Source: Candidatus Competibacteraceae bacterium
GTDB lineage: Bacteria; Pseudomonadota; Gammaproteobacteria; Competibacterales; Competibacteraceae
DNA length: 64,000 bases
Direction: 5' to 3'
Assembly: GCA_016699715.1 (NCBI GenBank)
Contig: CP065007.1
Span: 992,001 to 1,056,000, forward strand
Position numbers and translations under genes: made by a program
Shown: positions 50,801 to 58,957 of the stretch, piece after piece
Layout of the letters: every line of letters starts with the position of its first letter
Numbering within the stretch: position 1 is the stretch's first letter
Notes under the pieces: model-generated
What the model saw: the letters and a program-made list of their open reading frames with translations, nothing else
Told to the model about the DNA's origin: nothing
Database searches by the model: none

Positions 50801-51156
50801 GTCGGCGAGTGCCGCTGCGTCCGACCGAGATTCCGGGCGAATTCGTGGCCGGGGTTCGTTACCGCGCCTGGCAACCACCGTCGGCGTTGCACCCGACCAT
50901 CCCGGTTCACGCGCCACTGGTATTCGATCTGGTGGATACCTGGAACCAGCGTTCCATCGGCGGTTGCACCTACCATGTTCAGCATCCAGGCGGTCGCAAC
51001 CCCGATACTTTCCCCGTCAATGCCAACGAAGCCGAGGCGCGGCGTTTCGCCCGATTCTGGCCTTATGGCCACACCCCTGGGTCGATGATGGCGCCAGCCG
51101 AGGAGCCCAACCCCAACTTTCCGTGTACGCTGGATTTGCGGCGGCGAGGGGATTGA
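47842..51156 (+). CDS. Transglutaminase-like / DUF2126 protein
   Basis: Protein of 1104 aa. The N-terminal part (about 1-290) is a bacterial transglutaminase-like unit with a beta domain starting RVALHHHTSYRFDRAVNVSP and a papain-like core: Cys in KRSGSCRDSAWLL, His in DFTDLHAWAEVFVPG, and Asp in WIGLDPTSGLLAGEGHI. The remaining about 800 residues are DUF2126, with RLTMGGEPTFVSIDDMDGAEW, NVDPLKYDLKDDEERRRL, EVNIHPAGNWDEL, RHTGTGGGNHVTLGGATPSD and RGMVGERHVVACNGRRVPLR. These resemble carboxylate-amine ligase-type segments. The protein could both ligate and cleave or cross-link. It is divergent from the ATP-grasp/alpha-E operon, a widely conserved gene arrangement. Confidence 0.92.
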   Translation: MAIRVALHHHTSYRFDRAVNVSPHVIRLRPASHTRTPIHAYSLKIEPAQHFINWMQDPFGNFQARLVFPEKVRELSLTVDLVAEMTVINPFDFFVESYAEKYPFSYEPTLCRELAPYLETRENGPLLNAWLAGVDRKPQTIVDFLVELNRRLGQDIGYIIRMEAGVQTSEETLSKRSGSCRDSAWLLVQIMRHLGLAARFVSGYLVQLTADLKSLDGPSGTEVDFTDLHAWAEVFVPGAGWIGLDPTSGLLAGEGHIPLACTPTPPSAAPVTGCTDPCETEFGFEMKVTRIHEDPRVTKPYTEEQWRTIEALGHDVDAKLQSGDVRLTMGGEPTFVSIDDMDGAEWTTAAIGPTKRKLAGRLLKMLRDRFAPNGFLHYSQGKWYPGESLPRWALSCYWRSDELPLWHDPRWIADDETPQGFGPEQALTFARELTRRLGVSDERLIPGYEDVYYYLWKERTLPVNVDPLKYDLKDDEERRRLAILLERGLNTITGYTLPIRWHEAPDGGQWMSGPWALRREHLYLIPGDSPMGYRLPLAALPQVGETDREVPHPQSLFEFRTALGDVHGEVTRRYSEFLKGRAEASRGDFQEQPAAAADTQAVIHTSLCVEPREGHLYVFMPPLGQLEHYLDLLACVEQTAADLEMPVLVEGYAPPSDWRLRKFAVTPDPGVIEVNIHPAGNWDELKRNIEVLYEDARQARLGTEKFMLDGRHTGTGGGNHVTLGGATPSDSPFLRRPDLLRSLLTYWQHHPSLSTLFSGLFIGPTSQAPRVDEARNDSLYELEIAFQQMPTGEVPQPWLVDRLLRNLLVDLSGNTHRAEFCIDKLYSPDSATGRLGLVEMRAFEMPPHARMSLMQMLLLRGLVARFWERPYAGRDLARWGTRIHDQFMLPHYVWEDFKDVIGEMNDAGYPFASDWFLPFFEFRFPHYGNIVHRDIDLELRQALEPWHVLGEEQALGGTARYVDSSVERMQVKVRGMVGERHVVACNGRRVPLRPTEIPGEFVAGVRYRAWQPPSALHPTIPVHAPLVFDLVDTWNQRSIGGCTYHVQHPGGRNPDTFPVNANEAEARRFARFWPYGHTPGSMMAPAEEPNPNFPCTLDLRRRGD

Positions 51157-51177
51157 CGCCGGGTTTCCGGGGTTGAT

Positions 51178-51220
51178 TCCCGCCGGTCGGCGATGGCGCG
51201 AACACCGCCGACCGGCGGGA
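51178..51220 (+). terminator. Terminator-like hairpin after the transglutaminase gene
   Basis: A perfect 15-bp stem TCCCGCCGGTCGGCG (51178-51192) with its complement (51206-51220), a 13-base loop and only a short T-poor tail (TTCTCATCC). It begins 21 bases after the stop codon. It is very stable, so an intrinsic or factor-aided terminator is likely. Confidence 0.6.
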
Positions 51221-51358
51221 TTCTCATCCAGCAGGATGAGAATTTCCAGAAGAGTGACTAAGGCGCACGCCATCCCATTATTGGTATTTCATGCAAGATA
51301 TGATTTACAGTTAGAATAATCGTTAAGACATCGGAACCAGACAAAATCCAAACTTTTT

Positions 51359-51850
51359 ATGCGGGTTTTTTGTGTTGGTCGGCAAATGGTGATGATGATG
51401 GTTATAAAATTATTCTCCGCTGTACAGGGCACCTGTTTTGACATAAAACCGAAACGGTACTTGTTAAGCGCTGATGAAAAGGACGATGAGGCGAAGGCCA
51501 AGAGTTTCGGGGCTCATCTTCGGTGGCTTCGCGAACAACGCCGAGCGGTGAATCGCCGGTACTCGGTACGGCAGACCGCCGAGCGGATCGGGGTAGAACC
51601 GACCCACCTCAGCAAGATCGAGCGCGGGGAAATTTACCCACCGGCGGAAGAGACGATGCGGCGGTTGGCGGCCGATCTGGGGGAAGACGTGGACTTGTTG
51701 TTGGCCAAAGCGGACTTGGTGGCCAGCGACATTCTTGAGGTCATCGTCAAACGGCCGATGCTGTTCGCCGAGATCATCCGAGGATTGGGCGATATGCCCG
51801 ACCAGGAGTTGTCCGCCTTGGTGCATAAGGTTCGCAACAGCGCCTGGTAG
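51359..51850 (+). CDS. XRE-family transcriptional regulator
   Basis: Protein of up to 163 aa; the start is uncertain (ATG 51359 or a later in-frame start), since the first about 45 residues look non-domain. Residues about 50-115 form a Cro/CI-type helix-turn-helix: LRWLREQRRAVNRRYSVRQT, AERIGVEPTHLSKIERGEIY, PPAEETMRRLAADLGEDVDL. The short C-terminal helix region (LVASDILEVIVKRPMLFAEI) could mediate dimerisation. A polysaccharide deacetylase gene follows about 60 bp downstream on the same strand; it may be in the same transcript or be regulated by this protein. Confidence 0.78.
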   Translation: MRVFCVGRQMVMMMVIKLFSAVQGTCFDIKPKRYLLSADEKDDEAKAKSFGAHLRWLREQRRAVNRRYSVRQTAERIGVEPTHLSKIERGEIYPPAEETMRRLAADLGEDVDLLLAKADLVASDILEVIVKRPMLFAEIIRGLGDMPDQELSALVHKVRNSAW

Positions 51851-51911
51851 TAGTGCGGCGGTTGGCCGGGCTCTATTTGACTACCGGATTTCCGACATGC
51901 GCGGGTGATGG

Positions 51912-52559
51912 ATGAAAGTCGTTCAGAGCTGGGATGACGGCATCGTGGATGATATCCGGCTGGCGGATTTGCTGCGCCGCCACCAGGCCAGCGCCACCTT
52001 TAACCTCAATCCCGGCTTGCACCAGGCGGGGCGTTCCTTAAGTTGGTGTTATGGCGACAAGGAGGTATGGCGACTCGGCCGCGACGAACTGGTCGAGGTC
52101 TACGCCGGCTTCGAGATCGCCAATCATTCCCTGAGCCATCCCAACCTGCCCGATTTGTCTCCCGCCGATCTGGAACGTGAGGTGCGGGACAGCCGGCGCA
52201 TTCTGCAAGAGTGGTTTCAGCAGCCGGTGCGCGGTTTTTGCTATCCCTTCGGCGGGCTCAATCCGGCGGTGAAGGAGGTGGTGCGCGCCGCCGGTCATGT
52301 GTACGCCCGCACCGTGACCGAATGCGAGCCGGTGTTTCCAGCGGCCGATCCCTTCGAATTCGGAGTCAGTTGCCGGTTTGCCGATCCCCTGTTCTGGCCC
52401 CGTTACGAACGCGCTAGGACGACGGACGGGGTGTTTTTCTTCTGGGGCCACAGCTACGAACTGGTCGATGACGCCATGTGGGCCGACCTGGAAGATAAGA
52501 TCGTCCGCATCGGCGCCGATCCGGCGGCGGAATGGGCGAGCATCGAACGCTTGTTCTGA
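51912..52559 (+). CDS. Polysaccharide deacetylase-family protein (NodB-like)
   Basis: Protein of 215 aa. The NodB homology fold is recognisable by VVQSWDDGIVDDIRLADLLR, where SWDDG replaces the usual TFDDG, by FEIANHSLSHPNLPDL carrying the metal-binding His-x3-His, and by the PVRGFCYPFGGLNPAVKEVV segment with the RxxxYPFG motif. The enzyme would remove acetyl groups from a polysaccharide or N-acetyl sugar using a metal ion. No signal peptide is visible, so it may act in the cytoplasm. It follows an XRE regulator and converges on the exporter operon. Confidence 0.85.
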   Translation: MKVVQSWDDGIVDDIRLADLLRRHQASATFNLNPGLHQAGRSLSWCYGDKEVWRLGRDELVEVYAGFEIANHSLSHPNLPDLSPADLEREVRDSRRILQEWFQQPVRGFCYPFGGLNPAVKEVVRAAGHVYARTVTECEPVFPAADPFEFGVSCRFADPLFWPRYERARTTDGVFFFWGHSYELVDDAMWADLEDKIVRIGADPAAEWASIERLF

Positions 52560-52617
52560 GCGACCCCGGCTCGGTGCGTGCTCATCCATGATCCGGGTTC
52601 GTCCCGCCCGATGACGT

Positions 52618-53829
52618 TCACTCGTGCCGCAGCGCGTCGATCGGATCGAGCCGCGCGGCGCGCCGGGCCGGGAAATATCCGAATACCACCCCGATCACCG
52701 CCGAGAACACGAACGACAGCAGATTGATGCCGGGATCGAAGATATACGGCACTTGCATGACCTTGGCCAGTCCGATCGATGCCAGCGTCGCCAAGGTGAT
52801 CCCGACCACGCCGCCCAGCGACGACAGGGCCACCGCCTCGATCAGAAATTGCAGCAAGACCTCCCGCTCCAGCGCGCCGATGGCCAGCCGGATACCGATT
52901 TCGCGGGTGCGCTCGGTCACCGACACCAGCATGATGTTCATGATGCCGATGCCGCCCACCAGCAGGCTGACGGCGGCCACCGCGCCCAGCAGCATGGTCA
53001 ATACCTTAGTGGTGCCGGTCATGGCCTCGGCAATCTGCCGGGTATCGAGGATGGAAAAATTGTCGTCCTCGTTGGCGGTGATCTTGCGGCGTTCGCGCAT
53101 CAGCAACCGTAAATCCGCCATGATACGGTCGATATCCCCGCCGTCTTGCGCCGACACCATTAAGGTATTGACATCCTGGGTACCGGTCAGGCGGCGCTGC
53201 AAGGTGCGCAGCGGTATCACGATGATGTCGTCCTGATCCGTGCCCATGGCCGACTGTCCCTTGGATTGCAGCAGACCGATCACCTCGCAGGCGAAATTCT
53301 TGATCCGCAACCCGTCGCCCAACGGCGGTTGGTCGCCGAACAGCTCCTTGCGCACCGTGGCGCCGATCACGCAAACCGCCTTGCCGGCGCGCTGCTCGGC
53401 CTCGGTAAAAACCCGTCCATCGGCGAGTTGCCAGTTGCCCACGGTGAAATAAGCGGCGGTGCTGCCGGTCACGGTGGTGGACCAATTGCGCGCCGCGTAC
53501 ACCACGGTCACGCTTTTATTGTCGACCGGCGCGACCGCGTTGAGCGAGCCGATCTGCGCCGCGATGGCGTCCGCGTCGCTGGCTTTAAATCTGGCCGCGC
53601 CCGCCGAATCCCGTCCGGGACCGAGCCGCTGACCGGGGCGCACGATGACCAGATTGCTGCCGAGGCTGGAAATCTGATCCGAAACGGCGCGGGTGGCGCC
53701 ATTGCCCAGCGTGACCATGGTGATCACCGCGCCGACGCCGATCACGATGCCGAGGATGGTCAGGAACGACCGCAGCAAATTGCGCCGAATGGCCCGTAAG
53801 GCCAGTAGAACGCTGCTCCAGAACATCAA
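52618..53829 (-). CDS. MacB/FtsX-type ABC transporter permease
   Basis: Protein of 403 aa with the MacB-like layout: a membrane helix in the N-terminal part (LRSFLTILGIVIGVGAVITM), a large periplasmic domain of about 220 residues, and three C-terminal helices (LLGAVAAVSLLVGGIGIMNI, then VTERTREIGIRLAIGALERE and IEAVALSSLGGVVGITLATL). The FtsX signature MNIMLVSVTERTREIGIRLAIGA is present. The domain couples ATP hydrolysis by the next gene product to export of a substrate through the adaptor and channel. It is the last gene of a four-gene operon and overlaps the ATPase gene by 4 bp. Confidence 0.9.
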   Translation of the reverse strand: MMFWSSVLLALRAIRRNLLRSFLTILGIVIGVGAVITMVTLGNGATRAVSDQISSLGSNLVIVRPGQRLGPGRDSAGAARFKASDADAIAAQIGSLNAVAPVDNKSVTVVYAARNWSTTVTGSTAAYFTVGNWQLADGRVFTEAEQRAGKAVCVIGATVRKELFGDQPPLGDGLRIKNFACEVIGLLQSKGQSAMGTDQDDIIVIPLRTLQRRLTGTQDVNTLMVSAQDGGDIDRIMADLRLLMRERRKITANEDDNFSILDTRQIAEAMTGTTKVLTMLLGAVAAVSLLVGGIGIMNIMLVSVTERTREIGIRLAIGALEREVLLQFLIEAVALSSLGGVVGITLATLASIGLAKVMQVPYIFDPGINLLSFVFSAVIGVVFGYFPARRAARLDPIDALRHE

Positions 53830-54557
53830 GATCCCTCCTCATTGTAGCGATCCGACTCCACCTTGCCGTCCACGAAGTGGACGACGCGCTTCGCATAGCG
53901 CGCCATGTCGGGTTCGTGGGTGACCATCAGCACGGTGATGTTCCGGTCGCGATTCAGGGCGACCAGTAGATCCATGATTTCGTGGCTGCGCTGGCTGTCG
54001 AGGTTGCCGGTCGGTTCATCGGCGAGCAGGATGGTCGGATCGGTCACGATGGCGCGGGCGATGGCAACACGCTGCTGTTGGCCGCCGGACAGTTCGGCGG
54101 GCGTGTGGTGCTCCCACTGTCGCAAGCCGATCGCGTCGAGTGCCGCGCGGGCCTTGGCGTGACGGGCCGCGCGCGGTTCGCCCCGGTACACGAGGGGCAG
54201 TTCGACGTTTTCCAGGGCGGTGGTGCGGGCCAATAGATTGAAGCCTTGGAACACGAAACCGAGGTAATAACGGCGGAGCAAGGCGCGCTGGTTACGGCTT
54301 AGATTCTCGACGTGCATCCCGCGAAACAGATAAGCGCCCGAAGTCGGGTTATCCAGGCAGCCGAGGATGTTCATGGCGGTGGATTTGCCGGAACCGCTCG
54401 GACCCATGATCGCGACGAACTCGCCGGCGTCGATGCGTAGATTGACCCCGCGCAGCGCCAGAAACGCCGCCGGCCCTTGCCCATACGCTTTGGTGACATC
54501 CCGCAATTCGATCAGCGCGCCGTTTTCCGGCGCGGCGCGCTCGCTGGTCGCGTTCAA
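53826..54557 (-). CDS. ABC transporter ATP-binding protein (MacB/LolD type)
   Basis: Protein of 243 aa. Walker A GPSGSGKSTAM, Q-loop around FVFQGFNLLARTTALENVEL, signature LSGGQQQRVAIARAIVTDPT, Walker B ILLADEPTGNLDSQRSHEIM, and the switch His in VLMVTHEPDMARYAKRVV are all intact. This subfamily drives MacB-type exporters and lipoprotein-release systems. It overlaps both neighbours by 4 bp in ATGA arrangements (start within the end of the adaptor gene; stop within the start of the permease gene), which implies fixed stoichiometry. Unlike E. coli MacB, the ATPase and permease are separate chains. Confidence 0.93.
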   Translation of the reverse strand: MNATSERAAPENGALIELRDVTKAYGQGPAAFLALRGVNLRIDAGEFVAIMGPSGSGKSTAMNILGCLDNPTSGAYLFRGMHVENLSRNQRALLRRYYLGFVFQGFNLLARTTALENVELPLVYRGEPRAARHAKARAALDAIGLRQWEHHTPAELSGGQQQRVAIARAIVTDPTILLADEPTGNLDSQRSHEIMDLLVALNRDRNITVLMVTHEPDMARYAKRVVHFVDGKVESDRYNEEGS

Positions 54558-55861
54558 GGCGTCGCACTCAGTCGGGCGGTAATCACCGGCATGCCCGCCG
54601 CCAAACCCGCGCCCGTGACCTCGGTCGTGCGTCCGTCAGTTTGGCCGGTGATCACCGGAATCGCCATCGGCTGATCGTCGCCTAACACCCACACTCGCTG
54701 CGCGGCGTTTTTGTCAGGGGTTTCCGTCACGGATTTCTTGACCGCCGAGCGCGGCGGCCGGGGCAGCAAGCTGGCCAACAAACCGCCGCCGCTGCTCGGT
54801 TGCGCATTCGCCGCCGGTTTTGGCGGGGTGAAGCGCAACGCCGCATTCGGAACCAGCAGCACGTTTTCCCGTTCGGCGGTGACGATTTCCGCCGTGGCGG
54901 TCATGCCGGGACGCAGGCTGAGATCGCTGTTATCCACATTGAGAATGGTCTTGTAACTGACCACGTTGTCCACGGTCTCGGGACCGAACCGCACCAGACT
55001 GATGCGAGCGGGAAAGCGCCGGTTGGGATAGGCGTCCACGCTAAACGTCGCGGCTTGCCCTTCGTGTACTTGACCCACGTCGGCTTCGTCCACATCCACC
55101 TGCAATTCCATTTGCGCCAGATTTTCGGCGAGCGTGAACAACACGGGCGCTTGCAGCGAGGCGGCCACCGTTTGCCCTGGCTCCACCGAGCGGGCGAGCA
55201 CCACGCCGTCGATGGGCGAACGGATGGAGGCCTTGGTCAAATCGGTTTCGCTGGAACGGAGGGTGGCGCGGGCTTCGTTCACGGCTGCTCGCGCGCTGGC
55301 CTCATCGGCGATGGCGCGTTGCTGGGTGGCCTCGGCGGTCTCCAGTTCCGCCGGTGAAGGCACCTTGCCGCCGCTCAGTTTGGCCACTTGCCGCAAGCGT
55401 TTGAGATGGGCGCGTACTTCCTTGACGGTCGCCACGGTTTGCAACACCTTGGCGTCGGCCGAGGCCAGCGCCGCCTTGGCTTTGGCAGTGGCGTCCTGGA
55501 GCTTGGCGAGATCCAGGCGAGCGAGCATTTGGCCTTTTTTCACCCGGTCGTTGTAGTCCACGAACACCGCTTCGATGGTGCCGGACAACTCGCTGCCTAC
55601 CTCAACTTCGTTGACCGGCGCCAGTTTACCCGTCGCTGAAACCGTAACCCGCAGCTTGCCCCGGCTGACCGTTTCGGTCTGGTAGCGGGGCGTCGCCTGG
55701 GTTTCGGCACTGGAACGGAGGAACGCGACACCACCGACGCCCAATGCGGCGAGAACGCTGGCCGCGAGCAACCAACGTATCAGGCTGCCAAGGCGACTGT
55801 TCGAACTTCCCGCATCGATGATTTTCGCCAGATCGGGATCGGGCTGCATGGATGAATTCAC
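54554..55861 (-). CDS. Periplasmic adaptor (MacA/HlyD-like)
   Basis: Protein of 435 aa. After one membrane segment (RWLLAASVLAALGVGGVAFL) come the lipoyl and barrel domains (VEVGSELSGTIEAVFVDYND and RVKKGQMLARLDLAKLQ), a coiled-coil hairpin (LQDATAKAKAALASADAKVL and KASIRSPIDGVVLARSVEPG in the second lipoyl half), and a C-terminal extension with Pro/Ser low complexity. This is the MacA class that links an ABC exporter to an outer-membrane channel. The operon order is channel, adaptor, ATPase, permease, all overlapping by 4 bp. Confidence 0.9.
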   Translation of the reverse strand: MNSSMQPDPDLAKIIDAGSSNSRLGSLIRWLLAASVLAALGVGGVAFLRSSAETQATPRYQTETVSRGKLRVTVSATGKLAPVNEVEVGSELSGTIEAVFVDYNDRVKKGQMLARLDLAKLQDATAKAKAALASADAKVLQTVATVKEVRAHLKRLRQVAKLSGGKVPSPAELETAEATQQRAIADEASARAAVNEARATLRSSETDLTKASIRSPIDGVVLARSVEPGQTVAASLQAPVLFTLAENLAQMELQVDVDEADVGQVHEGQAATFSVDAYPNRRFPARISLVRFGPETVDNVVSYKTILNVDNSDLSLRPGMTATAEIVTAERENVLLVPNAALRFTPPKPAANAQPSSGGGLLASLLPRPPRSAVKKSVTETPDKNAAQRVWVLGDDQPMAIPVITGQTDGRTTEVTGAGLAAGMPVITARLSATP

Positions 55862-57336
55862 GACGATTTTCCTTGCGCGCTGGCGACCGCCTCGACGGAT
55901 ATCGGCGACCAGCCGCCGCCCAGCGCCTTGTAAAGTTGAATCAAAGCGGAGACATGTTCAGCCTCGCTGGCCGTGAGGCTGTCTTCCAGCGTGCGCACGG
56001 TGCGTTCCGTATCCAGAACCGTCTGGAAATCGATGATACCGGTGGTATAGCGATAGCGGGCCAGCTGGGCCGCGAGCTGGGCCGCCCGCGTGGCGTTCTG
56101 TAAACTTTGCCGGCGTTGACGGGTATTGGCCAGGGTGACCAGGGCGTTTTCGACTTCCTCCAACGCGCCGAGTACCGTCGATTCGTAGTTGAGCAATGCC
56201 TGCTCCTGCACCGCCGTTTGAATCGCGACCTGCTGGCGGATGCGCCCGGCGTCGAAAATCGGCCCGGCGATCGATCCCAATAGGGAGCTTGTGGTCGCAT
56301 CGACGCTGTTCAAACCGCCGAGGGTCAAGGCCGCCAAGCCGATTGAACCGCTCAGGTTAAAACTCGGATAGCGCTTGGCCTCGACCTCGCCGATCCGGGC
56401 GGTTTCCGCCGCTAGGGTGCGTTCGGCGGCGCGCACGTCGGGACGCTGGCGCAGGGTGTCGGCGGGGATGGTCACGATCACCCGCTCGGGTATTTCGGGA
56501 ATCTTGGCTGAGTTCGCCAAGGTCGTGTGCAGGGTGCCGGGTTGTTGTCCGAGCAGGATGGCCAGGCGGTGCTCGGCCGCGGCGCGACCGGTGTCGAGAC
56601 TGGGAATCTGGGCGCGGGTCTGTTCCAGATTCGAGCGGGCCTGGGCCACGTCCAACTCGGTGGTCAGCCCAGCCTGGGCGCGCCATTGGGTCAGCCGCAA
56701 GGTTTCCATCTGGGAGTCGGCGTTGGCTTTGGCGATCTCCAAGCGGGTCTGGAAATTGCGCAGTTCCACATAGTTGAGCGCGACTTCGGCGGTCAACGAG
56801 ACCTGGACATCGTGCAGGCTGGCTTCACTGGCTTCGAGATCGTCCTGGGCGGCTTCCTCGCCGCGCCGCAGTCGGCCGAACACATCCGGTTCCCAACTGG
56901 CGTCGAACCCAGCACTGAACAAGTTCAACGTTCCGCCGCCGCCGGATTCGCCGCTGGCCTTGACCCGCTGTCCCGCCGCCGAGCCTGAGATCGTCGGAAA
57001 CCGCTCCGCCCCGGCCAAAGCCCGCTGGGCGCGCGCCTGGCGCAGCTTCGCCTGGGCGGTACGAAGATCGAGACTGTCACGGAGGGCCTGTTCGATCAGA
57101 GTGGTCAGTGTCGGATCGTTGAGTTGCTTCCACCAGGTCGCCAAATCGGTCGGCGTGGTTGGCGATATCGTGACTTGGGCCGCCGCCGCGCCTTGCCAGC
57201 TAACCGGCGCCGCCGGGTCCGGCGCGATATAGTCCGGGCCAACCACCGCGCAGCCCGACAGCAGCAGGACCGCTGTCAGCAAGCCGGGGCAGCGCCCGAA
57301 TCTCTGGGCGGAAATTGCGCGAAGGGTTGGTTTCAA
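55858..57336 (-). CDS. NodT-family outer-membrane efflux lipoprotein
   Basis: Protein of 492 aa, the first gene of the exporter operon. A signal peptide with lipobox LLLSGC (Cys about residue 29) is followed by two OEP repeats, as in OprM/NodT/TolC-like channels: WKQLNDPTLTTLIEQALRDS, YVELRNFQTRLEIAKANADS, VRAAERTLAAETARIGEVEA, IAGPIFDAGRIRQQVAIQTA. It forms a trimeric channel through the outer membrane. Having the channel in the same operon as the ABC pump (E. coli MacAB borrows TolC) makes this a self-contained tripartite exporter. Substrate unknown; macrolides, peptides or lipids are possible. Confidence 0.92.
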   Translation of the reverse strand: MKPTLRAISAQRFGRCPGLLTAVLLLSGCAVVGPDYIAPDPAAPVSWQGAAAAQVTISPTTPTDLATWWKQLNDPTLTTLIEQALRDSLDLRTAQAKLRQARAQRALAGAERFPTISGSAAGQRVKASGESGGGGTLNLFSAGFDASWEPDVFGRLRRGEEAAQDDLEASEASLHDVQVSLTAEVALNYVELRNFQTRLEIAKANADSQMETLRLTQWRAQAGLTTELDVAQARSNLEQTRAQIPSLDTGRAAAEHRLAILLGQQPGTLHTTLANSAKIPEIPERVIVTIPADTLRQRPDVRAAERTLAAETARIGEVEAKRYPSFNLSGSIGLAALTLGGLNSVDATTSSLLGSIAGPIFDAGRIRQQVAIQTAVQEQALLNYESTVLGALEEVENALVTLANTRQRRQSLQNATRAAQLAAQLARYRYTTGIIDFQTVLDTERTVRTLEDSLTASEAEHVSALIQLYKALGGGWSPISVEAVASAQGKSS

Positions 57337-57390
57337 AGTCGTGTTCCTGATTGCAAGGGAAGTTTGCCAGCGAGAACCGTGGGCTGGCGA

Positions 57391-58725
57391 TCAGCGCAGC
57401 TCAAAAAGTTCCTGATGGAAGCAGGCGCCGGGCAACCCCATCGCGATCAAGTCTCTCTTCAGCGTCTGCCCGAAAGCCGAGGGTCCGCAAAACCACAACT
57501 CGGCGTTGCGCCAGTCGGGGACCGCTTTGCGAATGCGTTCCGCGTCCAGCCGACCGTCGCGCTCGTCCCACAACACATGCAGGCGAACGTTGGCGGCTTG
57601 CGCGTCGCGTTCGAGCAGGCCGATGGCTTCGTCGTCGTACACTGCCGTGGTGTGAAACAGGTCAATCGCCTTGCCGTCGGATTGTCGAGTCAGGGCTTTC
57701 ATCCGCGCGATGAAGGGCGTAATCCCGATGCCGCCGCCCACCCAGATCTGCCGCCGTGACTCGCCCTGAAAGTTGAAACGTCCGTAGGGGCCTTCCACCT
57801 TGACCGCGTCCCCGACGCGCAGGCGATCCGCCAGGGTGCGCGTGTAGTCGCCCAGGGCTTTGATGATGAACTGAATCCGGCCATCGCCGGTCCAGGCCGA
57901 CGAAATGGTGAACGGGTGCGGCCCTTCGTCCTCGTGCAGGGTCAGAAAGGCGAATTGCCCCGACTCGTGACCGGCCCAGCGCCCCTTGAGTTGAATTCCG
58001 ACCGCCACGACGTGCAAGGCGTCGTGATGGACGATGGACGCCACCTCGCCCATGACCTTGCGGTTCGCCGCCACGCGACGAAACAGCACCAGGATCGCGG
58101 CCACGCTGCCAGCGGCCATCAGCACGGCCATGACCGGCCCCAGCACGCCGCTCCAGTAATCGAATTTCAGCAGGACCACCGAGTGCCAGACCAGAGCCAG
58201 GTACGCCACGGCCAGCAGGTGATGGATTTTAAAGAAGTGGCGGTACGGAAACCGTTTGATCAGGGCCAGCACCATCAGGGCCAGCGCCGCGTAGAACGCC
58301 CATTCGCCGATGCTCTCGGCCAGATGGCGTTGATTCACAACAAACTGCTGGATCGAGTCTGCCGGCAAGGCAGACTGCGCCGGGCGCGCCGGGCGCGCCA
58401 GCAAACCCCAACCCACCAGCCATTTGGGTCCTTGGGCCATCAGCCAGTGGCTCACGGACAGCGCCAGCCCGGAGATGCCCAGCCACTTGTGAAGGCGGTA
58501 CATCTTGTCGAGACCGCCCAGGTAAGGTTCGAGCACGACGGGGCGGATGGCCAGCAGCATCGCCAGGCTCATGACGCCGATGCCCAGCACGCCGGTGTAT
58601 TGCATCAACACCGCGCGCCAAGCGAACAGGCCACTCAGGTTCGACCAGACGGTCTGATCGGTGAGCCACCAGAGACCCGTGAGCAGCAGCAGGTAAATCC
58701 AGAAGGTGCGTTTTATGGTTCGCAT
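57391..58725 (-). CDS. Ferric reductase-like transmembrane flavoprotein
   Basis: Protein of 444 aa. About six membrane helices in the first half carry paired heme-binding His candidates (MYRLHKWLGISGLALSVSHWL, FKIHHLLAVAYLALVWHSVV). An FAD domain follows (HPFTISSAWTGDGRIQFIIK, VKVEGPYGRFNFQGE) and an NAD(P)H domain (IWVGGGIGITPFIARMKALT, WFCGPSAFGQTLKRDLIAMG). This is the FRE/NOX-like ferric reductase layout that passes electrons from NAD(P)H across the inner membrane to a metal, quinone or oxygen. It lies 54 bp upstream of the exporter operon on the same strand and divergent from a two-component system that may control it. Confidence 0.9.
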   Translation of the reverse strand: MRTIKRTFWIYLLLLTGLWWLTDQTVWSNLSGLFAWRAVLMQYTGVLGIGVMSLAMLLAIRPVVLEPYLGGLDKMYRLHKWLGISGLALSVSHWLMAQGPKWLVGWGLLARPARPAQSALPADSIQQFVVNQRHLAESIGEWAFYAALALMVLALIKRFPYRHFFKIHHLLAVAYLALVWHSVVLLKFDYWSGVLGPVMAVLMAAGSVAAILVLFRRVAANRKVMGEVASIVHHDALHVVAVGIQLKGRWAGHESGQFAFLTLHEDEGPHPFTISSAWTGDGRIQFIIKALGDYTRTLADRLRVGDAVKVEGPYGRFNFQGESRRQIWVGGGIGITPFIARMKALTRQSDGKAIDLFHTTAVYDDEAIGLLERDAQAANVRLHVLWDERDGRLDAERIRKAVPDWRNAELWFCGPSAFGQTLKRDLIAMGLPGACFHQELFELR

Positions 58726-58957
58726 GGAATACTTCCGTTCATCTTGTCTTTTCCCGGTATTACAGACAGGGAGCCCCGGAAAGCCAGTTTCAGGGGCGTT
58801 ACGAGAATGCCGCCACTGTACCCCCCCTATTCGTAAATGCGGGTTAGCGTGGTGTAAAGAAAGGTAAAGATGGGAAAAAACAGGTAAATGCGGTTGGCTA
58901 TCGGGCGTGGACCGCTATGATGGACAAGATGAAAGATCAGCGAAGTGGTTGACGGCG

